The notes below the pieces were generated by a model. The model worked only from the letters and a program-made list of their open reading frames with translations, ran no database searches and had not been told where the DNA came from. From an uncultured Pseudomonadota bacterium (GTDB lineage: Bacteria; Pseudomonadota; Gammaproteobacteria; Methylococcales; Methylomonadaceae): a stretch of 64,000 nt of DNA. The stretch is taken from contig CAIXED010000008.1 in the NCBI GenBank assembly GCA_903918375.1, positions 186,001 through 250,000 on the forward strand, in the 5' to 3' direction. Made by a program: the position numbers and the translations under genes. Positions 41,697-50,112 of this stretch are shown one piece after another; the first letter of the stretch is position 1, and each line of letters starts with the position of its first letter.

Positions 41697-42541
41697 AAAT
41701 TCTTATAGTCGGTAACTCATCTGTTATTGGGCAAGCTTTCGCTACTGCACTTAAGCCCTACGGTGAGATATGTATGGCTGGAAGAAAAAACGCCGACATT
41801 TTCTTCGATCTTGCTGAATGTAACAAAACACCAGAAACTGATGAGAAGTTTGATGTAGTTCTTCATGTGGCTGGGGATTTTGGTGGCTGTACGGACGATG
41901 ATTTTGTCCGGGCAGAAACAGTTAATGCCGTTGGAACTTTGTCAGCGTGCAGATTAGCTCATCATGTGCAGGCAAAACATTTTGTACTTCTGTCGTCAAT
42001 TTTTGCTAATTATCACAATGATGACCCCTTCTACGGAATTTATGCTTTGTCTAAACGACATGGCGAGGAAGTGGCTAAGTTTTTTTGCTCTGAACGCAAT
42101 ATTGATTTAACTATTTTGCGTCCTTCACAGGTTTATGATGACGCAGGTGCCTGTCGCAAACATCAGGCACTTCTTTATGTCATGGCTGACCGTGCCGAAG
42201 CTGGAGACGAAATTAATGTGTTTGGTACTCATGATGCTAGACGTAACTATATTTACCTAGATGATCTTGCTCAAATTTGCCGTCGTGTTATTCAACAGTC
42301 ATTTACAGGTACCTATATTTGTGCTCATCCTCAATCAGTAACATTAAGTGAAATGGCTAATGCTGCTTTCGCAGCATTTGGAAAGGAAGTTAAAATAAAA
42401 TTTCTTTCAGAAAAGCCCAACCTTTCTGATCTTCCTCCACTTAATTTAGATGGACTTTATCAACAAATTGATTATTGGCCTACTGTTAATATCAATGAAG
42501 GCTTCATACGAATCAAACAATACAGGGAGATTAACTTTTGA
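41693..42541 (+). CDS. NAD(P)-dependent epimerase/dehydratase (extended SDR)
   Basis: A 282-residue nucleotide-sugar epimerase-type protein with Rossmann loop 'MKILIVGNSSVIGQAF' (the GxxGxxG is modified to GNSSVIG), 'LHVAGDFGG', and catalytic Tyr-x3-Lys in 'GIYALSKRHGEEVAKF' with 'LRPSQVYD'. It likely modifies a nucleotide sugar (epimerisation, reduction or dehydration). Start overlaps the methyltransferase stop and its TGA overlaps the ATP-grasp TTG start (TTGA), so it belongs to one tight block with both. Confidence 0.8.
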   Translation: MKILIVGNSSVIGQAFATALKPYGEICMAGRKNADIFFDLAECNKTPETDEKFDVVLHVAGDFGGCTDDDFVRAETVNAVGTLSACRLAHHVQAKHFVLLSSIFANYHNDDPFYGIYALSKRHGEEVAKFFCSERNIDLTILRPSQVYDDAGACRKHQALLYVMADRAEAGDEINVFGTHDARRNYIYLDDLAQICRRVIQQSFTGTYICAHPQSVTLSEMANAAFAAFGKEVKIKFLSEKPNLSDLPPLNLDGLYQQIDYWPTVNINEGFIRIKQYREINF

Positions 42542-43512
42542 CCACAATAATGGTTACAGGCGTGGGAGCTATCATTGGATATGGATTACTAAAATCTTTA
42601 CGTGAAGCAAGACCAAATATACGCTTGATTGGTACCGATATTTATGATGACGCTGTAGGTCGAGCTTGGTGTGATGACTTTGAACAAGCCCCCTATACCT
42701 CTAGTGAGCATTATCTGAATTGGCTTGAGAATGTTGTGAACAAATACCAAGTGGATTTGCTAATCCCTGGAATTGAGCAAGACAGTTATCGATTTTCGGA
42801 TGATAGAAATCGCATTAGCGAATTCGGTTGTCGAATTGTTCTCAATAATGATCGATTGTTGAATTTGTCTCGTGATAAATGGGCTATGCACGAAGAGTTA
42901 TTTGCACTAGGTGATGAAAGCAGAATCCCAAGCTACCTTGACGGTGATTACGATAGTCTGTCTGATGAATTGGGGTTGCCTTTTATGCTAAAACCACGCC
43001 GGAGTTATGCTTCCAAAGGAATCGTGCGGGTAAAATCTAGAGCCGATTTCGATGAACACAAATCTCGACTTGGGGAACATCTTATGGCTCAACCTATTAT
43101 AGGCAGTGATGATGAAGAGTATACAGTAGGTGTATTCGGGAATGGTCAGGGTGGCGTTTGTGCGTCTATTACTTTGCAACGACGTCTAGCGCAGGATGGT
43201 TCAACCGCTAAGGCATGGGTTCGTACTATCGAAAGTTTAGACGCAGTTGTATCAAAACTATGTACACATTTTAAGCCTATTGGACCAACCAACCTACAGT
43301 TTCGCCGTGATGGTGATGGTTGGAAACTTTTAGAAATAAATCCAAGAGTGTCCTCTACGAGCTCTATGCGTACCGCCTTTGGCTACAATGAAGCAGATAT
43401 GAGCATTACTTATTTCCTTGAAGGAAAACTCCCTGATCAGCCGTTAATTCGTAGTGGTTTTGCAACACGCTTTATAGAAGAGTATGTGATTTATGATCGG
43501 AATAATTTCTGA
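42538..43512 (+). CDS. ATP-grasp enzyme, carbamoyl-phosphate-synthase-like
   Basis: A 324-residue protein. The TTG start at 42538 is supported by GGGAGA (42525-42530) and by overlap with the previous stop. The N-terminal pre-ATP-grasp fold begins 'IMVTGVGAIIGYGLLKSL' and the ATP-grasp core shows 'LPFMLKPRRSYASKGIVRV' and 'LLEINPRVSSTSS', the E-x-N-x-R metal/ATP motif. ATP-grasp enzymes join a carboxylate to an amine or thiol, so this one may attach an amino acid or acid to a sugar. It overlaps the phosphoesterase gene by 20 bp. Confidence 0.83.
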   Translation: MTTIMVTGVGAIIGYGLLKSLREARPNIRLIGTDIYDDAVGRAWCDDFEQAPYTSSEHYLNWLENVVNKYQVDLLIPGIEQDSYRFSDDRNRISEFGCRIVLNNDRLLNLSRDKWAMHEELFALGDESRIPSYLDGDYDSLSDELGLPFMLKPRRSYASKGIVRVKSRADFDEHKSRLGEHLMAQPIIGSDDEEYTVGVFGNGQGGVCASITLQRRLAQDGSTAKAWVRTIESLDAVVSKLCTHFKPIGPTNLQFRRDGDGWKLLEINPRVSSTSSMRTAFGYNEADMSITYFLEGKLPDQPLIRSGFATRFIEEYVIYDRNNF

Positions 43513-44170
43513 TATCCACGGTAACTATAATGCCCTTTCCTCTGTTCTACTTAGAATGGAAGAAATTGGAGTATCCGAAATAGTTTGCCTAGGTGATATA
43601 GGCGGGTATTACTGTCAAATTAATGAATGTTGCGACGCCCTCCGTACCCACAATATTTTTTCATTGATGGGGAATCATGATTTTTATCTTGCTACCGGAG
43701 AAGCATGTCCACGCTCTAATAGCGCCAATGCGTGTCTCGATTATCAACGTAAAATACTATCGTATGAAAACCTAGCGTGGCTTTGTGGACTACCTAGCGA
43801 GGCGGAGCTTTATGGTATTCGAATGATCCATGGAGGCTGGAATGATGCGCTCGACGAATATCTAAAACCATCACAAGAATATTTTGAGACATTGCAGGGA
43901 CAATATTTTGTCTCTGGTCATACCCACGTCCAGACAATTTGGGTAGGTAATGGAAAAACTTATTGCAATCCTGGCTCAGTCGGACAGCCTCGTGATGGAG
44001 ATCCTCGAGCTGGTTTTGCAACTTGGGATGGGGATTCGTTTTTCTTACATCGCGTTGATTACGATATAACGAGAATTCAAAAGGAAATGGCTAGAGCTGG
44101 TTTTTCACCTTACTTCTATGAAAATCTGACGAAAGGGGTAAGAATTGGCGGAAAAATTGATACTTATTGA
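43493..44170 (+). CDS. Calcineurin-like metallophosphoesterase
   Basis: A 225-residue phosphoesterase of the YfcE/MPE superfamily. The metal ligands are visible in order: D7 and H9 in 'IISDIHGNYNA', Asp in 'CLGDIGGYY', Asn-His in 'LMGNHDFYL', and 'VSGHTHVQTIW'. The family removes phosphate from esters or cyclic nucleotides, so a sugar-phosphate or lipid-linked intermediate is a possible target. The gene overlaps the ATP-grasp gene by 20 bp, which makes a coupled function likely. Confidence 0.87.
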   Translation: MIGIISDIHGNYNALSSVLLRMEEIGVSEIVCLGDIGGYYCQINECCDALRTHNIFSLMGNHDFYLATGEACPRSNSANACLDYQRKILSYENLAWLCGLPSEAELYGIRMIHGGWNDALDEYLKPSQEYFETLQGQYFVSGHTHVQTIWVGNGKTYCNPGSVGQPRDGDPRAGFATWDGDSFFLHRVDYDITRIQKEMARAGFSPYFYENLTKGVRIGGKIDTY

Positions 44171-44272
44171 GGAATTTGAGTATCTTAATTTTCGCAAGAG
44201 CAATAATTAAAACATTAATTATAAATATTTTTTAAAATAAAATTAATAAACAGAAAATATATAAGATATCGA

Positions 44273-44638
44273 ATGAAGATTTTTTTATACACAATTCCAG
44301 TAGCTTTTTTGGTAGCTTACAGCCAATTAGTAGTAAAATGGAGAGTAACGTCAAACTACCAAGGCGTTCTTTTTAATAGTAATTATGAAAAATATTTGGC
44401 CTATTTTTTGGATCCTTATATTTTATCGGCCTATTTAACTGCACTGCTTGCTTCCTTTGTTTGGCTTATAGTTATTCAACAAATATCTCTTTCTATAGGC
44501 TTCCCGATTTATATTGGGAGTACATTTTTACTGGTGATGATTGGTAGCAGGTTGCTTCTTGGAGAGGATATTTCCGGCACAAGAATATTTTCTGTATTTT
44601 TAATATTTATCGGAATTATTATAGGTGGTTTAAGTTGA
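44273..44638 (+). CDS. Small EamA/ArnE-type membrane protein, 121 aa
   Basis: A 121-residue membrane protein with four helices, of the small DMT type ('IPVAFLVAYSQLVVKWRVT', 'SIGFPIYIGSTFLLVMIGS', 'LLGEDISGTRIFSVFLIFIG'). ArnE/ArnF and similar small DMT proteins flip lipid-linked sugars, so a flippase-like role is plausible here. It follows a 102-bp AT-rich gap after the phosphoesterase and overlaps the next methyltransferase start by 4 bp. Confidence 0.78.
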   Translation: MKIFLYTIPVAFLVAYSQLVVKWRVTSNYQGVLFNSNYEKYLAYFLDPYILSAYLTALLASFVWLIVIQQISLSIGFPIYIGSTFLLVMIGSRLLLGEDISGTRIFSVFLIFIGIIIGGLS

Positions 44639-45519
44639 TATTATCATCCAAAAAAGAAATTGATCTCTGGTTGAACATCTTACGTGAACATATAAATATA
44701 GCTGCACCTGAGTTAATAAGTATTTTTGAAGTTTATGCCGCTGAAGCAAAGTTTGGTAGAGCTTTCATTGAGGATGATTTGAAAGAACTTAGTGCAGGAG
44801 CATCTATTTTAGAAGTTGGAGCGGGGGCAATGATTTTAAGTTGCCAGCTAGTTTTCGAAGGTTTTAGAGTTGTCGCACTTGAACCAACAGGAGAGGGATT
44901 TTCACACTTTAATCAGCTTCGTGAAATTGTTTTAGAACAGGCTAATCGTTTTGGGCAAACACCTGAAATATTGTCGATATATGCAGAAAACTTAAATCTT
45001 CACGACCATTTTCAATTCGCTTTTTCTATCAATGTTATGGAGCATGTTTCAGATGTAGAGTCAGTTATTCGTAATGTTTATAACTCATTACATAAAGGAG
45101 CAACATATCATTTCACATGCCCAAATTATCTTTTTCCTTATGAACCGCATTTCAATATACCTACATTATTTAATAAAAAGCTAACAGAAATTATTTTTAG
45201 TAAAATCATTAAGCAACACAATGACTTGCTTGATCCTTTGGGAACATGGCATTCTTTAAACTGGATATCCGTGACACAACTACTAAAAATGGCGAAAAAA
45301 AACAAAAACATATCGCTAATATTAAATAAAAGAATTCTTTCCGAAACTTTACTTAGAGTCACAACTGACAATCAATTCGCTAAACGTAGATCATACTGGA
45401 TGAGAGTATTGATTAGATGCATAGTTACAAGTAGATTGCAGCTTTTCTTGGCACATATGCCACCACATCTCCAGCCCATTATAGATTGTAAAATAAAAAT
45501 AATTAATAAAATCGGTTAG
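44635..45519 (+). CDS. Class I SAM-dependent methyltransferase
   Basis: A 294-residue methyltransferase starting at TTG 44635, with AGGTGG (44622-44627) as RBS. Motif I is 'ILEVGAGAMILSCQLVFEGF', then 'VVALEPTGEG' and 'FAFSINVMEHVSDVESVI'. The C-terminal 100 residues are basic and hydrophobic, possibly a membrane-associated or substrate-binding extension. The gene is notably AT-rich. The start overlaps the small DMT-type protein and the end is 4 bp before another methyltransferase. Confidence 0.83.
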   Translation: MILSSKKEIDLWLNILREHINIAAPELISIFEVYAAEAKFGRAFIEDDLKELSAGASILEVGAGAMILSCQLVFEGFRVVALEPTGEGFSHFNQLREIVLEQANRFGQTPEILSIYAENLNLHDHFQFAFSINVMEHVSDVESVIRNVYNSLHKGATYHFTCPNYLFPYEPHFNIPTLFNKKLTEIIFSKIIKQHNDLLDPLGTWHSLNWISVTQLLKMAKKNKNISLILNKRILSETLLRVTTDNQFAKRRSYWMRVLIRCIVTSRLQLFLAHMPPHLQPIIDCKIKIINKIG

Positions 45520-45523
45520 CATC

Positions 45524-46135
45524 ATGCAAATTACAACTGGCATCAGAAGCATCTTATCAATTCCTTTAATTTATAGTTTTTTTCAGTATTTAATGGGTTC
45601 AAAAAAAGGCTGGAAAATGGTTGTGAATGAATATATTCGTCCACATCATAATTGTCTGATTTTAGATATTGGTTGTGGGCCTGCTGATATTCTTAATTAC
45701 TTACCAGAGGTTGACTACTGGGGGTTTGATATTAGTGATGTTTACATATCTAAGGCTAAAGAGAAATATGGTAACAGAGGTCAATTTTTCTCAAAAATTC
45801 TTACTTGTAAGGATTTGGACAATATGCCTACATTTGATTTGGTAATTGCTAGCGGTCTTTTACATCATGTCGATGACGAAGGAGCAAAGTCTATTTTTAC
45901 GATTGCACATAATGCACTCAAGCCCAATGGACGAATGATAACAATTGACCCTTGCTTTATTCCTAAACAAAACTTGATTGCACGTTTTTTAATTTCTAAA
46001 GATCGGGGACAAAATGTTCGCAATCAATTAGGCTACGAGACGCTAGCTAATGAGGCTTTTTCACATGTTAATGTTCATATAAAACATAAGGCGTGGATAC
46101 CGTATACACATTGCATAATGGAATGTACTAAATGA
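45524..46135 (+). CDS. Class I SAM-dependent methyltransferase
   Basis: A 203-residue methyltransferase with motif I 'LILDIGCGPADILNYLPE', the acidic 'GFDISDVYISKAKE', and 'FDLVIASGLLHHVDDEGAK', typical of the Methyltransf_11/25 group. It directly precedes the sugar aminotransferase gene with an ATGA overlap. The three-way adjacency of methyltransferase, methyltransferase and aminotransferase suggests an N- or O-methylated amino sugar, though the substrate is unknown. Confidence 0.85.
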   Translation: MQITTGIRSILSIPLIYSFFQYLMGSKKGWKMVVNEYIRPHHNCLILDIGCGPADILNYLPEVDYWGFDISDVYISKAKEKYGNRGQFFSKILTCKDLDNMPTFDLVIASGLLHHVDDEGAKSIFTIAHNALKPNGRMITIDPCFIPKQNLIARFLISKDRGQNVRNQLGYETLANEAFSHVNVHIKHKAWIPYTHCIMECTK

Positions 46136-47280
46136 ACATTCCCTTTAATAAACCGTACATGACTGGAAAAGAGCTTTTCTTTATTGCGGAGGCTCATTTT
46201 AATGGGATGCTGGCGGGTGACGGCCCTTTTACAAAAAAATGTCATCAATGGCTAGAACAAAAAACAGGAAGCACTAAAGCACTATTAACCCACTCTTGCA
46301 CCGCTGCGCTTGAGATGGCTGCAATTCTTGCAGATATTCAGCCTGGTGATGAAGTGATTATGCCTTCATATACATTCGTTTCTACTGCGAATGCCTTTGT
46401 TTTGCGGGGTGGTGTGCCTGTGTTTGTGGATATACGACCAGACACTTTAAATATCGATGAGACACTGATAGAAGCAGCGATTACAAATCGAACCAAGGCG
46501 ATTGTACCTGTGCATTATGCCGGTGTTGCTTGTGAGATGGACACTATCATGGCTATTGCAAAGAAGCACAACTTATTGGTTATTGAGGATGCTGCTCAAG
46601 GCATTATGTCGACTTATAAAGGACGTGCACTAGGGTCTATAGGTCATTTAGGCTGCTATTCTTTTCATGAAACAAAGAATGTCATTTCTGGTGAGGGTGG
46701 TGCGCTGCTAGTTAATGATACTGAGTTAGTGTTACGCGCGGAAATCATTAGAGAAAAAGGTACGGACCGTAGCCGTTTTTTTCGAGGTGAAGTGGATAAG
46801 TATACCTGGCAGGAGGTTGGGTCATCATTTTTACCGGGTGAATTGATAGCCGCTTTTCTTTGGGCACAATTGGAAGAGGCGCAAGCAATCACAGATAAGC
46901 GTTTGGATGTTTGGAATGAGTATCATCGGTCTTTAGAAATTCTTGAACAGAAAGGATTATTGCGTCGTCCAATTATTCCAGATGGCAGTAGTCATAACGC
47001 GCATATGTATTATGTGTTGTTAGATCAAAAAATTGATCGCCACTCAGTTTTAATAAATTTAAAAAATTCAGGGATTAATGCAGTATTTCATTATGTCCCT
47101 CTTCATTCATCTCCAGCAGGAAATGTTTATAGTAGAATACATGGCTCTATGGATAATACAAATATTAAATCCTCTCAGTTAATAAGATTGCCTATATGGG
47201 TGGGTATGACAAAAGAGCAGCATCAAATTATTTGTAGGCAATTGATTGATAGTATATGTGATAATGAATATTGCATTTAG
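46132..47280 (+). CDS. Sugar aminotransferase, RffA/WecE type (dTDP-4-keto-6-deoxyglucose transaminase-like)
   Basis: A 382-residue PLP enzyme of the DegT/DnrJ/EryC1 family, distinct from PseC. The opening 'IPFNKPYMTGKELFFIAEA' and the block 'PGDEVIMPSYTFVSTANAF' match WecE/RffA, which makes dTDP-4-amino-4,6-dideoxy-D-galactose (Fuc4N). The PLP lysine is K182 in 'SFHETKNVISGEGG'. No dTDP-glucose pathway genes (rmlA, rmlB) are in the window, so the substrate may be supplied elsewhere. It overlaps PseG by 17 bp. Confidence 0.87.
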   Translation: MNIPFNKPYMTGKELFFIAEAHFNGMLAGDGPFTKKCHQWLEQKTGSTKALLTHSCTAALEMAAILADIQPGDEVIMPSYTFVSTANAFVLRGGVPVFVDIRPDTLNIDETLIEAAITNRTKAIVPVHYAGVACEMDTIMAIAKKHNLLVIEDAAQGIMSTYKGRALGSIGHLGCYSFHETKNVISGEGGALLVNDTELVLRAEIIREKGTDRSRFFRGEVDKYTWQEVGSSFLPGELIAAFLWAQLEEAQAITDKRLDVWNEYHRSLEILEQKGLLRRPIIPDGSSHNAHMYYVLLDQKIDRHSVLINLKNSGINAVFHYVPLHSSPAGNVYSRIHGSMDNTNIKSSQLIRLPIWVGMTKEQHQIICRQLIDSICDNEYCI

Positions 47281-48331
47281 GGCAGACACATCCAGCCAAA
47301 TAGGCACAGGTCATTTTATGCGCTGCCTTACTTTGGCGGTTGAGCTAAAAAAACAAGGTGCTAAGGTGTGTTTTGTTAGTCGTAATTTACCTACTCATTT
47401 AAGTAATCTTCTTGATGAAAAAGGTATGGAATACGTTCCTTTGGTTGAAGATGCCATACAAGAGTCAATTGATGAACTGGCGCATGCTAGTTGGCTTGCA
47501 ACTAGTCAAGCGCAAGATGCACAAGCTACCATTCAAGCATTAGCTGATCAATCTTGGGATTGGTTGGTTGTTGATCATTACGCGTTAGATCAGCGTTGGG
47601 AAAAGTTAGTCCGTGTCTCTGCTAAGCAAATTATGGTGGTCGATGACCTTGCAGATCGATATCACGATTGCGATGTATTGCTCGATCAAAACTATTATAA
47701 GGATATGAAAACCCGTTATATCGGTAAGGTTCCTGAGCATTGTCAGCTTTTATTAGGCCCTCGATATGCTTTATTGCGTGAAGAATTTAGAAGGCTACAC
47801 GACCAGGTAAAGCCTCGTACAGGGCAAGTAAAAAAAATATTAGTATTTTTTGGTGGTGTAGATGCTGATAACTACACAAGTTTAGCGATACAGGCTTTGG
47901 CAGAATTGAAGGTTTCGGCACATGTCGATGTCGTTATTGGTGCTCAGCATCCAAATTGTGAGCAGATACAAAAGTCCTGCGTTACTTATGGATATAGTTG
48001 CCATGTGCAGACATCGCGTATGGCGGAGTTGATGGCAGATGCTGACTTTGCTATTGGAGCGGGAGGCTCTGCAAGTTGGGAGCGTTGTTGTTTGGGATTA
48101 CCTGCATTGCTTGTTGCTATTGCTGATAATCAGATTGATATAGCCAAAGAGCTTAATTCGATTGGAAGTTGTATTTACATAGGAAAGAAAGAGGGGGGCG
48201 ATTTGTTAAGTCTCTATCGAGCAATATCTCAATTGTTGCGAGAATCTGATCTGATTCGTGAAATTTCACAAAATGCTTTTTTACTTGTTGATGGATTAGG
48301 TGTAACTAGAGTTTGTCGAGAAATGTATTAA
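47264..48331 (+). CDS. pseG: PseG: UDP-2,4-diacetamido-2,4,6-trideoxy-beta-L-altropyranose hydrolase
   Basis: A 355-residue GT-B-fold hydrolase. The start at 47264 gives the diagnostic N-terminus 'MNIAFRADTSSQIGTGHFMR', followed by 'CLTLA', and a later 'IGAGGSASWERCCLGLPALL' typical of PseG and MurG-like enzymes. PseG removes UDP from the doubly N-acylated sugar, giving the free hexose used by PseI. It is followed 5 bp later by a formyltransferase-like gene and then pseI, in place of the usual pseG-pseH-pseI order. Confidence 0.88.
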   Translation: MNIAFRADTSSQIGTGHFMRCLTLAVELKKQGAKVCFVSRNLPTHLSNLLDEKGMEYVPLVEDAIQESIDELAHASWLATSQAQDAQATIQALADQSWDWLVVDHYALDQRWEKLVRVSAKQIMVVDDLADRYHDCDVLLDQNYYKDMKTRYIGKVPEHCQLLLGPRYALLREEFRRLHDQVKPRTGQVKKILVFFGGVDADNYTSLAIQALAELKVSAHVDVVIGAQHPNCEQIQKSCVTYGYSCHVQTSRMAELMADADFAIGAGGSASWERCCLGLPALLVAIADNQIDIAKELNSIGSCIYIGKKEGGDLLSLYRAISQLLRESDLIREISQNAFLLVDGLGVTRVCREMY

Positions 48332-48336
48332 TTAAC

Positions 48337-48984
48337 ATGAAAATTTCGATCTTATGCAGTGATCGCAATCATCCGATTGTTAATCAGCTATATGAATGGA
48401 TTATTGAAATGTCTGGAAAAGGACATGGAGTTTCACTTGCTTTTGATAAATCTGAGCTCACAGGTGGAGATATTCTTTTTCTTGTTTCATGTAGTCAAAT
48501 AATTCGAGATGCTGAGCGAAATAAATACAAGGCAGTTTTAGTGTTGCATGCAAGTGATTTACCAAAGGGTAGGGGTTGGTCTCCGCATGTTTGGTCTATT
48601 TTGGATGGCGAAAGTCAGATAACTGTCAGCTTGCTTGAGGCTATAGATCCATTGGATAGTGGTCCAATATGGTTGAAAACTAAATTTTTTCTCGATGGAC
48701 ATGAATTGTTTGATGAAATCAACACAAAATTGTTTGCAGCAGAGCTATATTTGATGACACAAGCAGTAGAGAATTTCCATGATATTAAACCAAGTAAACA
48801 GGTTGGTGAGTCTGGTGAATATATGAAAAAAAGAACATCAGTTGATAGTAGGCTTGACCCTCATAAATCTATTTCAAGCCAATTTAATTTATTGCGAGTG
48901 GTCGATCCTGAAAGATACCCCGCGTTCTTTGAGTATCAAGGTTTTAAATATTTGATCAAAATTGAGAAGGTTAAAAGTGAATAG
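48337..48984 (+). CDS. Formyltransferase-like protein (methionyl-tRNA/sugar formyltransferase fold)
   Basis: A 215-residue protein. The central part shows the formyl-transfer fold: 'LVLHASDLPKGRGWSPHVWS' resembles the His-x-Ser-x-Leu-Pro-x-x-x-Gly segment of formyltransferases, and 'IDPLDSGPIW' matches their acidic motif. It is shorter than typical enzymes (about 300 residues) and has no obvious N-terminal Rossmann start with a canonical NHP. It lies between pseG and pseI where pseH would be expected, so it may N-formylate the 4-amino group in place of acetylation. The activity is inferred from fold and context. Confidence 0.72.
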   Translation: MKISILCSDRNHPIVNQLYEWIIEMSGKGHGVSLAFDKSELTGGDILFLVSCSQIIRDAERNKYKAVLVLHASDLPKGRGWSPHVWSILDGESQITVSLLEAIDPLDSGPIWLKTKFFLDGHELFDEINTKLFAAELYLMTQAVENFHDIKPSKQVGESGEYMKKRTSVDSRLDPHKSISSQFNLLRVVDPERYPAFFEYQGFKYLIKIEKVKSE

Positions 48985-50038
48985 CCAAACTGAAATCACA
49001 ATTGCAGGCAGAACAATTGGTGGTAGCCACCCGCCATTCATAATTGCCGAAATGTCAGGTAATCATAATCAATCTTTAGATCGTGCTTTAGAAATTGTCG
49101 AGGCGGCAGCTAAAACAGGCGCACATGCTTTAAAAATCCAAACCTATACTCCCGATACCATGACGTTGGATTTGGATGAGCGCGAGTTTCATATTAGCGA
49201 TCCAAAAAGTTTGTGGAAAGGTAATTCACTTTATAAATTGTATGGTGAGGCTTATACGCCTTGGGAATGGCACAAACCGATTTTTGATCGGGCACGCCAA
49301 CTCGGCATAATTCCCTTTAGTACACCATTTGATGATACAGCGGTCGACTTTTTGGAAAGTTTGGATGTGCCATGTTACAAAATTGCATCGTTTGAGAATA
49401 CTGATTTACCGTTGATTCGGCGTGTTGCTGCAACGGGTAAGCCGATGATTATTTCAACCGGTATGGCAAGTGTGGCCGAGCTTGATGAAACCGTTCGCAC
49501 AGCTCGCGAAGCCGGTTGCAAAGATTTAATTCTACTCAAATGCACTAGCACTTATCCTGCTACTGCAGACAATACCAATATTTTGACCATTCCCCATATG
49601 CGAGATTTATTTGGTTGTGAAGTTGGTTTGTCAGATCACACTATGGGCGTGGGGGTTTCGGTAGCAAGCGTGGCTTTAGGTGCAACTGTCATCGAGAAAC
49701 ATTTTACGCTCAATCGCGCTGACGGAGGGGTTGATAGTGCCTTCTCGATGGAGCCAGACGAGATGGCCCAGCTGGTGGTAGAGACTGAACGAGCGTGGCA
49801 GGCGATGGGCAAGGTCAGCTATGGCGCTACTGAGGCGGAGAAGAAATCTATAGTATTTAGACGCTCGCTTTATGTGGTGAAGGATGTGAAAGCAGGTGAA
49901 ATTTTGACGTCTGAAAATGTTCGTGCAATTAGGCCGGGTTTGGGTTTGCCAACAAAGTATTTAGATGTCGTTTTGGGTAAAATAGTTAAGCAAGATATCA
50001 AGCAAGGTACTGGTTTGAGTTGGAATTTGTTGCAGTAA
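48977..50038 (+). CDS. pseI: PseI: pseudaminic acid synthase
   Basis: A 353-residue NeuB-family synthase. The GTG start at 48977, after GAGAAGG, is preferred to an in-frame TTG at 48962. The N-terminal TIM barrel has 'FIIAEMSGNHNQSLDRAL' and 'HALKIQTYTPDTMTLD', 'FENTDLPLIRRVAATGKP'; the C-terminal SAF (antifreeze-like) domain is present from about residue 285 ('SLYVVKDVKAGEILTSENV'). It condenses phosphoenolpyruvate with the altrose-derived sugar to make pseudaminic acid. It overlaps the formyltransferase-like gene by 8 bp. This is the clearest marker of nonulosonic acid biosynthesis in the window. Confidence 0.93.
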   Translation: MNSQTEITIAGRTIGGSHPPFIIAEMSGNHNQSLDRALEIVEAAAKTGAHALKIQTYTPDTMTLDLDEREFHISDPKSLWKGNSLYKLYGEAYTPWEWHKPIFDRARQLGIIPFSTPFDDTAVDFLESLDVPCYKIASFENTDLPLIRRVAATGKPMIISTGMASVAELDETVRTAREAGCKDLILLKCTSTYPATADNTNILTIPHMRDLFGCEVGLSDHTMGVGVSVASVALGATVIEKHFTLNRADGGVDSAFSMEPDEMAQLVVETERAWQAMGKVSYGATEAEKKSIVFRRSLYVVKDVKAGEILTSENVRAIRPGLGLPTKYLDVVLGKIVKQDIKQGTGLSWNLLQ

Positions 50039-50112
50039 ACTAACAGATATTTGATATATATTGTATGAATTTTCCTCATTTAAGGTAATATTTTTATTAT
50101 AGGAATTGGTAA

